In this document: positions 34,101-47,453 of the stretch, one piece after another | How positions within the stretch are numbered: position 1 is the first letter of the stretch | Layout: each line of letters opens with the position of its first letter | The notes under the pieces: model-generated | Told to the model about the DNA's origin: nothing | The model's database searches: none | Seen by the model: only the letters and a program-made list of their open reading frames with translations | Source of the DNA: Rallus limicola | Taxonomy: Eukaryota; Chordata; Aves; Gruiformes; Rallidae | Direction: 5' to 3' | Length of the DNA: 64,000 bases | Assembly (NCBI GenBank): GCA_022605955.1 | Contig: JAKCOZ010000001.1 | Span: 18,034,146 to 18,098,145 of the forward strand | Position numbers and translations under genes: made by a program

Positions 34101-36339
34101 GATGCAGATGAAGAAACATAATGTGAGTCTTGATATTATATGATCATTTATGGCACCATTCCAACTCACTTTTGCTAATGAATTCTTAATATCTACATAA
34201 AGTGGAACACAGAAAAAAACTAGGAACTCACTTTATACTATCATTAGCTGGGTATTTTCCTGGGTTAGTCCAGTTTCACATGTGTATTCTGAATTGGGTG
34301 GAAGTAGAGGACTTGACTGTTAAGTGTTCTGGTTCTTGATATTTTGGGGAAATTGTAATTCTCAGAATATTTTCTAAGGGACAGCCACAGCCGTCACAGA
34401 CTGCTTTGAGCACCACCACTTTCTCCGTGATTAAACTGGAACTGCACATATAACATTTACAAACATAGTACTGTTAATTGCAGACTAACTTTCTCCTGAG
34501 CTCTTTGATCTCTGCACATCTCAAAGGTCAGCTATGAAGGCTCTGAGAAGCATGGTGCTAATGACAATTTTTAATTCCTTAGTGGGAAATTTGCTTCATA
34601 ATCCCTGTAAATGTTAGCTAATGACTATGTGAAACAGCTACAACAACATTATTTTAACAGAGGACATGATACTTCTTTGTTGTCTCCTATCACATAAGCT
34701 GTACTGCTGTGAGAGACTCATGTTATCATTCACATCCAAATGCTGGAGCAGATACAGTTTAAGAGCAGTGGTCAAGTCCTTAAATTAAATCTTCTTAGCT
34801 TGACCTAAATCCTTAGTCATGAATCCTTTGCTCAGAAACCTGTAGACTATGAACAGAGAAGCATTTTACACTGCTTTGGCTTGTTAAGGGAAGAATGAGA
34901 GAGAATAACTGTGTCCCTTTATTCAGGCAGGTAAAAATCAGATTCCTGTTGTCACCAAGGATTGAAGGTACTTGTTTCACATCATGATACCTTAAGATGT
35001 CCATTCCAGCTCCTCAGTGTCATCCTCTGAGGACTGTCTAATACGTTACACCAACACTGACACTTCCCTCCCTGGAGAGTTGCTCACAGGGAAATTATTT
35101 ATGTTCTTACCTTCTCTTCAGCAGCTAGCGTTCATCATCCCTGCCATTTCATTATCATTAGTATTACCATTTGTTAATTGTGAAGATATAACTTTGATAA
35201 GGCTTCAGGAAGATGTTATGTCACAGATATAGTAAAAACCTGGACAAAGCTTAGCAGCTATTAGAAATACTATGTCTTCTTCATGTTGCTCACTATGCTT
35301 TGTGTATAAAATTCTCCCAGAGCAGGGTCCAACAGGCTGGGAGAGAAGATATTCTCTGCTGACACCAGAGTCAACCTGTTTTGTCTCATAGCTGTGGGAG
35401 CTGCCAAGAATCCTTTATTCAGATGAGTATATTTCTCTCCCCTTTGATACCTCTGGGCTGTGCCTTCATAAACTATGGAAGTAAAATGTGTCTCGATTCC
35501 CAGAAAAGGTTTAAAGAAGAGATTCATGAAGTGTTGCTGGTGGCTTATCTTCATTTATCACGCAAAGGAAAGTTGACTCTGTAGCAAGTTATTGCAGCGT
35601 GGGTCATAGCTGAGCAGAGGCACATGAGCGGCACACAGCAATTCCTAAGAGCATCCCTCTGCTCTCCAGGTGCAGGAGGGACCAGGAAGTTCATGGACCT
35701 GCCTCATTGTCTCTCCTAAAAACCAGGTGAGCACATGACTTTCCTCTCTCTAGCTCCTCTGAGCTGTCATGGATCTCTTGGCTGTTCAGCACTGAATCTG
35801 GTTCCCTTGAAGCTTAAGTGTTCACTTTTCTGGCAAGGCAAGTATTTATGACAAAGATTACACTTAGTGTCTTGTTAGAATAATGAATAGGGTAAACAGT
35901 GGGAGATAATTTATGCAAAGGGGGTCATTGTGTCAGTCTGAGGAAACCAAGGAAAACCTCAAGTATGTTGTTTCTCAGACTAATAAATCTTCAAGTTGTT
36001 TCGGCTATTATCTTTAAATGCATATTATGAATTCATTTCTTAAAGAGGTTGTCCTTTGTAAATCTGCACCTCTGTATGTATTCCAGGAAATGGGTAACTT
36101 ATAATTCATAAGATCTTTGCATCCTATAAATACTAATTCTGTGTAATATAATGAGGTCCTGACTGGGTATTTACATAAAGCCCAGTTCTGCCTTTTGGCA
36201 CCTTTACATAGTAGTTTACGTTAACGGTAATGTAAGCCCTTCATATCCATTCAAGACCTTAATATAGCCCTAGGTAGTATCACATCATTTCATGGTAAAT
36301 TATTTCTGTCTTTTAAGGCACAGAGCAAATTACAGGTAA
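31151..36339. other. Unique non-coding DNA, no gene seen
   Basis: Over 5 kb without a recognisable repeat, apart from a short tandem unit at 33775-33803. Frames on both strands at 33.15-34.08 kb and 35.27-35.58 kb were examined as possible exons (see findings) but match no family I can name. Confidence 0.5.
33775..33803. repeat. 11-bp tandem duplication
   Basis: CAAAATCTTGG occurs twice in direct succession and a partial third unit, CAAAATC, follows. Confidence 0.85.
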
Positions 36340-36535
36340 ATTATTAATAATAATACTTAGATCTTATCTTCAAAGCACTTTACTAACATTAATTAATTCC
36401 TGTGCTCCTCTGAGGTAGGTAGATGCCTTATTACTTACATTCTTTACAGAAGGGGAAATTAAGACAAAGGCAGGGAGAGAACTGCCTGCAGCTGCTGCTG
36501 GTTATGGGATGCAGACTACCAGGCAGAGGCAGATG
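36340..36535 (+). mobile_element. MIR SINE copy
   Basis: The order AAAGCACTTTACTAACATTAAT, TCTGAGGTAGGTAGATGCCTTATTA, TTTACAGAAGGGGAAATTAAGACAAAGGCAGGGAGAGA and CTGCCTGCAG follows the MIR core in sense orientation. The corresponding MIR words are GCGCTTTACATGTATTAA, CTATGAGGTAGGTACTATTATTA and TTTACAGATGAGGAAACTGAGGCACAGAGAGG. Several indels and many substitutions mark it as old. This is the clearest MIR in the window. Confidence 0.75.
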
Positions 36536-37056
36536 AGCATTCAGGAGCAAAATAAAATGCTTTGCCTCCAACTATTTGCTATCTCCTCCTGCTGCATGTT
36601 GCTGCTTCTGAGGCAGACAGTATGACAAGGTGCTCCAGTCCCTTCTTTTTCAAGTCTGGCACCTTTAGTTACACATACCAGTGGAGTGTGTTGGGGAAAG
36701 GAGCAAGGAGTTAAGCTAAGTTTGTTGAACCTTGCTCTGAGGATGGTTATCTGCACCAGCAGAAAGAAGACAGCCAGGGCACTGCAGTTTTATACCATTA
36801 TAGCAAGATTTATTGGAAGTTCCTTACTTGCTGGTTCGATTTCAAATATAGAAGTAGAATTTCAGACAAAAGAGGAACAAATCAGATGTTCAAAAAGAAT
36901 TTGTTTGCATTAACATTCCAATATTTCTTACCTGGCTTTCAAAAATAATTCTGAATTGTATGTAGGTTTTAAAAATTATTTTATATTACTAACACCAGCT
37001 AACATTCAATCCTGCTGCTACTGGTTTATCAAAGTATGACAGCAACTGGTCTTTGA
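36536..37056. other. Unique non-coding DNA, no gene seen
   Basis: A single-copy stretch between a MIR and a CR1 end, with no exon or RNA gene recognised. Confidence 0.55.
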
Positions 37057-37173
37057 AATCATAGAATCACATAATGGCTTGGTTTGGAAGAGACCTCAAA
37101 GCTCATTTAGTTCCAATCCCCCTGACATGAGCAGGGACATCCTCCACTAGATCAGGTTGCCCAAAACTCTGTA
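37057..37173 (-). mobile_element. CR1 LINE fragment, antisense 3' end
   Basis: On the plus strand it begins AATCATAGAATCACATAATGG, then GGAAGAGACCTCAAAGCTCATTTAG, TTCCAATCCCCCTGACATG and GCAGGGACATCCTCCACTAGATCAGGTTGC. This is the reverse complement of the CR1 3' end, including the GATCTAGT region near the ORF2 stop. About 117 bp, 5'-truncated. Confidence 0.93.
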
Positions 37174-37347
37174 TCCTGGTATTTGTCTGTTTTCAGTTAT
37201 TAGGGAAATTACACTGAGCTAATTAGACTATCTTACTGCTTTAGTGAATTAGATTGACTCCTGTCTTCAATTATATCCATTTATTGTGCTAAAATTAAAA
37301 TGAAGACATTTTAACTGTGATGTCATGGAATAATGCAAACACAAAAC

Positions 37348-37377
37348 ATACAATTTTACAGGATACAATTTTACAGG
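37348..37377. repeat. Perfect 15-bp tandem duplication
   Basis: ATACAATTTTACAGG occurs twice back to back without a mismatch, which suggests a recent small duplication. Confidence 0.9.
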
Positions 37378-40300
37378 AATTCAACATAACCTGGTATGGT
37401 TTTGCAAAAACTAAAAATAAGCTTCATAGAAAGACTTTTTTTTAGTGAAAACTGTCTGAGAAATGTTATCTAATCAGCCTGACTACAGATAGCTGCCAGG
37501 ATTCTGCTCAAACCTCTACAGAAAGCTTTGTTCTCCTTTGAAATCATATGTCCCTCTATCACCTCCTCCCATAATGAGCAGTGCCCTCAGAGAGTTCTAA
37601 TATGCCCACAACTCTGAGGTAATCTTCTGGCAAGGCTGTATTTATACTCCCCCAAGTTCATCTATGGGCATGTGCAGAAGCAGAGCTCCTGTGTTTTGCA
37701 GTCAGGAGTGCTGCTGCAACCATTGCTCTCTGTGGTCCAGTCTGCTTACATCCAAACCACTGGCTGGAGATGCTCAGCTCTGTCCTTTGGCAATGAAAGA
37801 TGCCTTGGACAGCTTTGGTGGCCCCCTAAGTGCCTAAAGTTGGGGCAGCTTCACCACAGTAGCTGTGCAATTGAAGCCTTTCCATTCCTCTTTGTGGACA
37901 TGGTGGGCATCTGGAAAGTCTTCCCTGAACCAGCAATGGATATGGCTACCTGTGTAAAGTGCTTGCTTGGAAAACTGTTCCAGAAAGTCCAATTGCTGAT
38001 AGATATCTGCTAATTAGTTATGTTTCTGAGGGTCAGCAAAATCAGCCAAAACAAATGGAGATGTTCCCAATGGAACACAAATAATTATGGATTACGGGAG
38101 CACCTTTTTTCAGGTATTAACTGCTTTGAAGAGTGTGATCTGATAGTTATTCCAGCTTTAACTAAGGAAAGTACTGAGTACATGTCTAAATCTATCCCTC
38201 TCCAAGTCAGGCTTCAGACCACGTCCAAAAGCTGAAGGTCTATCTGGTTGGAAGGAGACACAAGAAGCAGAGACAGTTAGGGAGACAATTCCTCACCTTC
38301 AGTGTCCCTGGCCCAGACAGGATCCCAGGACTGGAGATGAATCACTTTCAACAGAGGAAATATAAGGATTTGGGGTCAGGACAAGGCACCCCTGTTCTGT
38401 CTACTTGCACCCCAAAAATGACCTAGCAGCAAAGCAGACAGAGCGTGCCTGATCCCGTAGCAGTTGTTCCAGTTCCTATTTCACCAGCGTCCAGGCTACA
38501 AGCAATGATGAGAATACAGCCCTGCTGTTATTCTAAGCATTTTTTCTTTTCTTTTTTTCTGCCAGGGCTTTGGTTGTTGGATTAGGTTTTCATTGGATTT
38601 TTTTACTTTTTCAGGTTTTATACACCAGGAGACCTTCCCATACTTTTTATTCCCTCATTTTAAGGGGAAAGCATGTGGCTGTGTGGCTGCATATACACTC
38701 AGTGCCTGTAACTACCACTGGGAAAGAGCCATGAAGGGTGGGGGGGGAAACCCACAAAGTTTTAGTTTCCTCATACTCTCAAGGACACTTTAAAGAGTAT
38801 TTTTATATGACAGGATGACAGGATTTAGGACTGTTTAAAGCCATCAGCTACAGACTGTCAAATAAGGGTAGTGTAATTTCACTGTGTGCCCTGCTCGGGC
38901 CTCTGTGCAGCAGTGGGAGATTGGCTGCCTACACCAGGCACATCAAGTCCATGGCTAGATAGGTGATGCAGACACCAAATGAACATAGTTCTGGTGTCAT
39001 CATCTTTCACCAGCTCTGAAGTTTAGTTCCATTACATACTTTTTGCTGGTGTCTACAGCCAATCACACCACCATCACCCCCTCCACTTTACAACTTAAGT
39101 TAGGAAATACATGTTTTCTTGGTGATTACACAAATCACATGATTAAATGTTGCTTCTAATATTGAAACTGGATTGTTTAGCTCTGGATTTCTCATAACAC
39201 CATCCAAAATGAAAGTCAAGCTTGGTAATGTGTAGTCCTGAATTTATTATTTTTTTTGCCAAATAGCTTTAAAACCGTGTACAAAATCCATACCAAATCA
39301 TATTTACTTTTCTGCGGGTGCCAAGCCTCTGAGGGGTGTGACAGATCTCAGCCAGACAACCCAAAAGGCTGACTAGCTGTCCACCTACATACTCCAAGAG
39401 TTTTATAGGGAGGAATAAAGACAGACATCCTTCCATCTATATTGAAGCTGAAGCTATGTAAAAAGCTTTGTGAATCTGTGTAGGTATCCCTCAGAGTCAC
39501 TTCAAATTTAGTAGTACCTGAGGTATTAAAAGCCAGATTGGTAGTTTGAGTCTCAAACAAGTCAGGAAAAGGTAGATTGCTGAGATGTGAATCTGTATAA
39601 TATCCATTTGATGCCCAGTATGTGGGCTGCTCTTGCACAGCATTGAAAAGAATAAATAGTTACCTAAGATAGAGAAGTAAAGGCACATGGCACAAGGGAA
39701 GGAAATAATCATCCCAAGCCACTCTTTAGCCTTATGTAAACATGTTACATGAGAGTAATTCTGCCTGGAAAAGGCCCTATTCTTGACCAGCCCACTCTGT
39801 GTAGCAGATGCCAAAAAGAACTGTGCAAAGTCATCTATCCCACGTTGCAAGCCATGGTCAGAACTCAGATTTATCTCCCATTCCCAATCTCAGCCCAGAC
39901 TTGAGCACTGGCAGCCTAAACCTCTCAGGACAGCCCTGCTTCAGCAAATGAAGATATGCAAGTGGAGGGAGAAGGAAGAGAAGGCAGTGTGGCCAGGCTC
40001 CTGCCACACTCAGGCAGGATGGTCTGAACGTCTTCCTGGCAGCTGAGATCAGCTTGGGCAAAACAGCAGGGTGTGTGGAGCCAAAGCCCAGGGCTCAAGC
40101 CTAGGATGAAAATACAGTGTAAATATAACCATTCAGAGCTGCTAGGCATCTGGTTTGCTCGGGAAATGCCAACAGCACTGCACTGCATAGTGTGCAAAAT
40201 CTCTGAGTGCAAGTATTGGAAACATTTCAGGGGCATTAGCTGTGCTTGTGCTGAAAAAGCAGGGAAAATTGGGTCAAGTAGTGCTCCTGCTGGAATGGCT

Positions 40301-42776
40301 ATCAAAGTCAGCATAGGCATTTCTGAACTACACTATCCTGTGCCACGTGGTGGTTTCAATGTTTTGTTGCCTTGTCGAAGTTGCAGCCTCATGCTAGCAG
40401 ACCACCAAACCTCCACAGAGCATGGCAGCAAAGAATGAGACCCCCCCAAAGGCATCATAAGAATCATGCTTTTCCAACCTATAGTCTACAGGACTTCCAG
40501 CACTGCGTACAGGAGATAAATCAAAAGGTCACATACTCTGTCTTGAAAAAAATAGAATAGTTGCTTCAGAAACTAGAAGAGAACCATCCTATAATAATAT
40601 TTTTAAAAAATCAACATTCCCAGAAGGGTTGTCTTGTCACAGTCACTGTTTCTCTCCACTTCTTCACATGCTACAAGCCTTGAAGACTACAGGCTTCTCT
40701 CCCTCTTTCTTCCCCTGCACTCCCATTTATATAAATATTCCTCTCAACTCTCTTATGTAGGAACTTATTTTTTATCTCAAGCAAGGTCCTATTTTCAATC
40801 ATATCTGGGTCCTTTTACTGACATAAAATTCTTCTGATTAGAGACACATTAATATAGCCACCTTCCTTTGGTTTATTTGCTTTTCTCTTCTGGCTCGACA
40901 GGGTGCACTGAGCTACATGATAAACATTTACAGCCGACATTAGAAAAGAAATGAGGATTGTAATAGAGTCTCGCTTTTTGTCTTTCATTCACATTTAAGA
41001 CTGCAGCAAATATAATCCAAGCTGCAGGAAATAGAAACCAGGGTACTTTGATGGATTGGGTCACCAGCTCACCTTTACTTGGTCCCTAGGTAAGGTCAGC
41101 CCCATTCTGTACCTCCAGTGGTACAGAATTTCTCACCTTCACTTCAAAAGCTACATGGTGGGGGAAGAGACTGTAGGCAATGAGTAAAGTGAGAGGAGAC
41201 TTCCAGTTCTCATGTCCAGTAGATGCTAACTTTATTCTTCTCTTCAGTGCATCCACCTCTATTGCCACCTGCTCTTCGGTGACATTTCTTAAGTTTCTGA
41301 ATTGCCCTCAATTCCCAGGTTTTGTTGCACGGAATCCTCTGATGTAAAAGGGTATTAATAACAACACACCTGTGACATTTACAGCTGATACCGACGCCTG
41401 TGTTGTAAACACCAGAGAAGACAAGCAGTGACAGAAGGGAATGGTGGCAGGGGTTGGCAGTGCTTTCTGAACACCAGCTGGCAAAGTGTCAGCGATAGTT
41501 TTCCCAGTGCTCAGCACCCATCATCACCTTCTTCAGCTCCTGGTGAGTATGAAGGGTCAGGAAATGAAGGGAGGCAGGGGAGCACAGCCAGGGCAAACTG
41601 TAAAAGCAGTTTCCCTAGCTTCACAATAGATTCAGCTCTGAGATGATAATGACTATGTCTAGCAGTTTATAAAGCTAGAAAAGGGAATTGAGTCATCTCC
41701 AAGCGTGTCCCTAAGCTTTGGGAGAGAAGCTTCATTCAAGGTGGTTTTGTTTGTTTTCTTTTCTTATTGCTGTGGGATTAGAAGCCTCAGTATTTGCCGA
41801 GGAAGAATGAGAAGAATAGTCAAACAATAAAAACATGATTAGATCTGACTTGGGGAAGCTCAGGTGATGATGGTAGGGCAGGGAATCATCTGGGATGTTG
41901 GAAAAGTATTGGAGACAAGAACTCAGAGAAATAATAATGAAGCTTAGAAGTAACAGTGGGCTGTGAGTGCAAGAAGCATGCCGAGGAGGAAGGCACTTAC
42001 AAGTGCTGATGAACCAAAAGGTGCTTACTGGTGAAGTGGAAAACACCCTTGTAGTAGGACCAGGTCTGGTGCTGGGACTTTTGCTGTCCCCCAGGTTAGC
42101 TGGGCACCCCACATATCAAAAAATGGTCTACTATTTTTGTCTGTCTTTCAAAACCTATCTCTCAGTGGTGGGGGGTACTGAAATAATTTTTAGAGACCAC
42201 TTCCATCCTTCACTAGTAGAGTTGGAAAGTCTGCCCTAACCATGAAAGACCTGTATGTTATAGTGATACCAGGAAAAAAAAATCTTTCAATGATCTTAAA
42301 AGCTGGAAATATCTGAGAAGAGATGGAAGATCACACATAAAGCTCAAGGTCTCTTCATCATTCATGCACCCATACAGAAAGTGGGAAGAAATCGCACCGG
42401 TAGTGAAGACCAGGGACATTATATTATGATTTTTTTTTTTTAATTATGAGGAAATTGTGAGGAAAATGGAAGAAACCCTATCATTTGGAACTACTTGAAT
42501 AAAGTATTAGTTAATGAACCAAGAACGGTCCTACATTAGAAAGATGTACTGGGTAATTTTTTAGTCTCTTGTCTTCTACAAACTGGTAGAACAGATCTGT
42601 TTGTTCTCTAACCTCTTGGCTCTACAGAATCACTTCTCCACCTCTTTTACACTGCTGTAGTATTACTGACTTCAGTGAAACTAGGCCAATTTTTACCATC
42701 AGGATTGTCCCATGACTACTTCTGAAAAAGGACTCTTGTCTTAAAGAAAAAAAGATCCAACATAGGTTTATTTTTT

Positions 42777-42838
42777 AAATAAGTATTTAAAACTTATTTA
42801 AAGTTTTTAAAACTTATTTTTTATCATATATATATATT
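42777..42838. repeat. AT-rich palindromic patch with an (AT)n tail
   Basis: AAATAAGT and ACTTATTT form an inverted pair around ATTTAAA (42777-42799). TTTAAAACTTATTT recurs directly at 42786-42799 and 42806-42819, and an AT dinucleotide run follows at 42826-42837. Confidence 0.75.
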
Positions 42839-43786
42839 AGATCCATGTGATGCTCTCACCATGATGAAGAGCAAGGATGAGAAACAAGGCTGCAGGGTTA
42901 AATCAGTGTTGCAAATTACAGCACAAAATTGAGTGGAATAATAGCAGAATCCCATTCCAGAATAGGTAAAGACTGAGAGGGAACAAAGATACTCTTAGAC
43001 CCATGTCTGTGACAGCTGCACAGAGGCTGATCTCAGGCATATTTGCAGCTGTAGGTGATCAAATGATGGGTGAAGTATGTCCCTTTACTTGGCAAGTGGT
43101 CTTTAATTACAACCCATTGGCTATTGTCTCCTTGTCCACTTGATTTCTTTTAAACCCCAGTGGAAGGGGGGGTGATGGCCCATTAGCACTGAGCCAAAGG
43201 TGTGCAGACTTAAGGCAGAGATCGAGAGGAAGAAGGACTCTGCAGGACACACTTTATCTGATGCCAGAGGCAGGCATGAGGACAGGCTGCTCAGCTGCAC
43301 CCTGCACAGCAGGTTCCTGTCTTCACCCTTGACAATGGTTAAAGCCCATCATACCCTTGGGTAGCATTTAATTTACATGATTTAGCAATAAAGCCTTCTT
43401 GGCAGACAGCATTAATGAGAAACTGAAAAAAAGAGAGGCTAAGGGCATTCTTAAAGGACTATTTCAAGTCCTGAAGACAGATCCCCTATGGAGAAAAAAT
43501 CTTCCGGCATTGCTTGGACATCTGCTCAAGTCAGTCCCCCAAACTTCCCAGTTTTCTGTAGCAAACTTGTCTTGGAAAGCCTTGCTGGGAAAAGAAAAGC
43601 TGCAAACAGTGCAAACTGGCCCCTGGCAGCCCAAGAGAGTACATAAGAAACTACACACTCAGTAAGTAGTAAGGCATACTTTGAGTTTGCTCATACCAAT
43701 CCAGCTAGTGTGACTCTCTCCTCCAGAAGGCAAAAGGAGAGGGATATAAATGGGAGGAGGAAGCAGAAATAGCTCTCCTTTCTGGG

Positions 43787-43803
43787 AAAAAAAAAAAAAA
43801 AAA
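43787..43803. repeat. Poly(A) tract
   Basis: Seventeen consecutive A after TCTGGG and before GATG. Confidence 0.8.
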
Positions 43804-44589
43804 GATGAAAAAAGACACAACAAAAAAACCTGAGCATTTGAGAAGGTTTCAAAACCTTCTCAGAACCACAAAAGAACCTCTTTGAAATTTCAAAGTACAG
43901 ATGTCTCCAGGCTGGCACCTGCTATTTACATGTAGTACCTGTATATCCCATTAATGCAGATAGTGGAAATTCAGTGTATAATATTTTGTTACAAAGCAGA
44001 ACAGGCAGCAGGCTTGAAATTCTTTGAGTCAGCCATAAAAGTAGAAAATTGGCAGCTGGAAATGGAGTATTTCCATAACTGCATCACTGCTTACAAAGAA
44101 TTGGTGGCTCTTGACCTAGTGCTTAGAAGACCAAGGATGATATATACCACTGAAATCCACACCATTGTGGAGATGAACCCTGTTGGGATTTTCCATGGGA
44201 ATCACATGTAGCAAAGGGAACCTGCAAACAGCATCAAAGATGCAGGAGAAATATAAAAATGCAAAGGTATTCAGAACACTCTCTGCTCAGGGTCCTGTCT
44301 TCTCTCAATCATACCTTTCCTTCCCGTGTTACCTTCTCCAGATCATAAGAATGTCAAGAAAAACCTTCTGTCTACAGAATTGATACCACTGTTTTGGGGG
44401 TTCTTAAATGCAATAAGAAAATATTTGTACTGCATTTATTTTAATAGAGAGCCAGATTTTGCATGGGCTCCAGGGGTTTAATGTCCCGCTTGCCCTCTTA
44501 TGGGCAGTGGGATAAGAGATGACAGGGCATTTTACAATCCTCTGTAGATAAATAATTCTCCAGGGTTATTAAGATAGTACCTTCCACTG

Positions 44590-44700
44590 GAGGCAAATTC
44601 ATAAGTTCATGAAGTTTGCTTTTTTATATCCATTTTCTAGTCACTTTTAGAGATGGTAAGACTACAGAGAGGGAGCATCTGAAATTGTGCTTTCAAAAGA
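44590..44700 (+). mobile_element. Doubtful MIR-like fragment
   Basis: CCATTTTCTAGTCACTTTTAG and GGTAAGACTACAGAGAGGGAG loosely follow the MIR phrase CCATTTTACAGATGAGG...GAGGCACAGAGAGG. The match is short and interrupted. Confidence 0.3.
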
Positions 44701-44805
44701 GGGGACATATTCAGTCAAGCTGACAATCCAATCTACCCTTCTCCAACCTCTCAAGATCAGAATACACTCCCAGCTCTACTGAAAGAGCAATACCCTGAGG
44801 CATAT

Positions 44806-44880
44806 TGTCATCTAGGGTGGGAAAGACCTTTAAGATCATTGAATCCAACCATAAACCTAATGCTGCCAAGTATCACTGCA
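44806..44880 (-). mobile_element. CR1 LINE fragment, antisense
   Basis: GGGTGGGAAAGACCTTTAAGATCATTGAATCCAACC, followed by ATAAACCTAATGCTGCCAAG, matches the reverse complement of a CR1 3' end. The subfamily variant is the one that reads CCAACCGTAAACCTAACACTGCCAAG on the antisense strand. Only about 75 bp is recognisable. Confidence 0.85.
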
Positions 44881-47453
44881 ATTTGAATGATTTAGTGCAG
44901 TGGGTTGGGGGAAGGTCTGACTATAACATTGGAGGAATTTCATACCTGAGACCTTCACCCCTGGGATGGCAGAAGAGAGAAGACCTGCTGGCATAGGGAC
45001 AGGGTGGGAAGTCTCTCACAGGAGCCTCTCAGCAGCCTGTGCATGCTCTTCAGGCCTTTGGATCTCCTGTCTTGTGGATGCTGACCAAGGTTGCCCTCTC
45101 AAAAATTTTAAAACCTGTGCTACAAAATATACAGTAACAGTGTTATTAGGTTGTTTACACCCTGTGAGGCACAAAAACTTCAATCTGGACCTGAACCCTG
45201 ATGCACTGTGAGAGACCTCTCCCAGGATTCATCATTCATGTTTCTTTTCCAGGTTTTGCTGTACAATTTCAGATATACAAACCCATGCCAGGTCAAGCAT
45301 GTGCACTCTGCAATCTCACATGAGATCTCAGAAGCAACCTTTACTGTAATATGCACATTTCTTATTCTTCTGCCTCTAACGCTGAAATTTATGCACCATT
45401 TAAAGTTGTCCCTAGGCATATGGCCAAACAGGCTCAAAAAGCCACATCATCAAATTTAGGAGATTCTTCATTTTCCTCCTGGGTCATTGCAAGCAGGAGA
45501 TTGAGCTGACAGGTAGATGTAATCCTCTAAATGGCTCCCTTACCCCTTTCTTTACTGGTGGCCAGTTTTGGGTCCTTCCTGCATGGAGAGAGCTGTCTTT
45601 TGCCATGTAGTCTGGAAGACCTCTTGGACGGCCACTTTGTAATTGTGTGTAATTGTGGGTGGCAATGAAGAGGTTAAACAGATCAACTGGGATGTGGCCA
45701 GGTCTGACTGAGACTCTGAGGCAGAAACCAGGAAGGAGGTCTAGCACCAGGAATGAAGTGAAAATGAAATCTATTTTAAGATGCTGTTTTTAAACTGTTT
45801 TTCTTTGAACTGATGTGTATTTTAGTCAAGCTGAAATTGGTTATGAAGTTATACAAAGGGGGTAGGGCGGAGGGGGGAATGATTTATTTACTTAAATGCA
45901 AGAAAAGACACATACCTGCAGTTTTCTGACTCTGCACTCGGTCATGTGGGGGTTGTGTTTACAATATAATTTGTTGGGAAAAAGGGTTCTTGGAAGTGGA
46001 CACACAGAGCTGTCTCCAACACTGAGTCATAAACTGGAAGAATGGATCACCATAGTATTGTAGGCACGTGCGTATGAACACTAGGGTGCATTACACAGCA
46101 GCTCTTTGTGCTGTGCAGTCTCACTCTTGTTCTTTAATTTCTTCTTCTCTTTTAATATACAGTCCCCCCTTCTCCTCTCAATGAGTTGCCCATGAGGACT
46201 GAATCATTGGGATGTCCCGTAAAAAAAAATCATGAGTGAATTATTGAGTAGGAGCCTCTGGGATTAAAGTTAATCTCCTTTGGGCAAAGGCAAAGACCTT
46301 CCCTGTGCAGTAATATTTACCACCTCAGGTTCCTTTATGGGCACTCTTGTACTGGCATGGTCGCTCAGGCTAATGGAAGTAAAGAGTGCTGCCTGAGAAA
46401 GTGGTGCACACCCACCTGCAGAAAGAGCTACAACATCAGCCTCATTGCTGATAATGCACTGCCAGAATCTGTTCAGTGGCCACATCTGTGTTTTACCAGT
46501 GGGGTGGGTTTTTCTCTGTGGCTGCCTCACCATTCGCTCACCACTCTTTCAAATGCTCCTCTCTAACCAAGACAAACAAGGCTGCACTGTGCCAAATGCT
46601 CAGTACTGCACACTGGCTGGTGGAGCGGTTAATACACCAGCCTATAATTAGACAGATTTCAAAGCCTTGCTTTTCCTTCTGTTTCTTTCCCACCCCTCCC
46701 CAATAAACCCACTCTCTCCTTTCTCACTGAGAGGAACCAGCGCTCTCCTCCAGGCATGCATTACTCCCCATTAGTGTCAGTGGGAGTCAGAAGAGCGCAT
46801 CAGGGAAGGAACAAACCCTTAAGGGAAAGAAACCTTTGACGAAATCCAGCCACCCCATGCTAGGGCTCTGTATGAATTCTAAGCAGTTGGATCTGAAGGA
46901 AATGAGGGCATATTTGCCCAAGAACTTCTCTGAAGTACAGAAATGTCTGTTTTACTCTGTTGGCTCTGTGCGTGATGAAAACTTCAGAGAAGGCTTGCTT
47001 ATGAGCAGTACCCAGCAAAATGGCAACTTTATCCTACTCCTGCTAAAAACTGCACAAACTGTAAAAAATACAGTGCATCCCTTTCCCAGGGTTTTGTTTT
47101 ATTAACAAATCTAAATAATAGTTGAACTTCTCGTCTGACCCACCTTGCAGTCTTACCTGTTCCTATGGTTACTCTAACAGGCCCTCTGTGTACTAAGATA
47201 TATTTTCCTTCACCCAGACAGTGATTTCCCTCTATTATAGCCAGAATAAAGTGTCCTATTCCAACCAAGTCAGCAAGCGATAAGCCATGGCCTTTTCTTG
47301 CTTTGTCTCCAACACCTGAAGGAGGTCAGGTCACAGAGGACCGTGAAACAAGCCAGCACTGCCCTAACAGAGAAATATGTGTATAGTTATAGTCAAAGGA
47401 ATTGTCCATTGTAATTCATTTTGGAATAGGAAAAAGCTGATTAAAATATATTG
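44881..47453. other. Unique non-coding DNA, no gene seen
   Basis: Single-copy sequence. Three plus frames and one minus frame overlap at 46.27-46.71 kb and give no recognisable protein. No RNA gene was seen. Confidence 0.5.

Larger units (their letters stand above)
37174..44805. other. Unique non-coding DNA, no gene seen
   Basis: A long repeat-poor stretch. Small features are a perfect 15-bp tandem duplication (37348-37377), a T run (42430-42441), an AT-rich palindromic patch (42777-42838) and a 17-A run (43787-43803). Several overlapping frames (37672-38013, 39348-39850, 39925-40438, 41086-41517 and 41732-42239) were read in both directions, but none shows a domain I can name. Confidence 0.5.

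Noticed and set aside
39925..40438. Overlapping 131-codon (-) and 121-codon (+) frames
   Set aside because: Open in both directions with no family resemblance. Mirror-image open frames are expected where stop codons are locally sparse.
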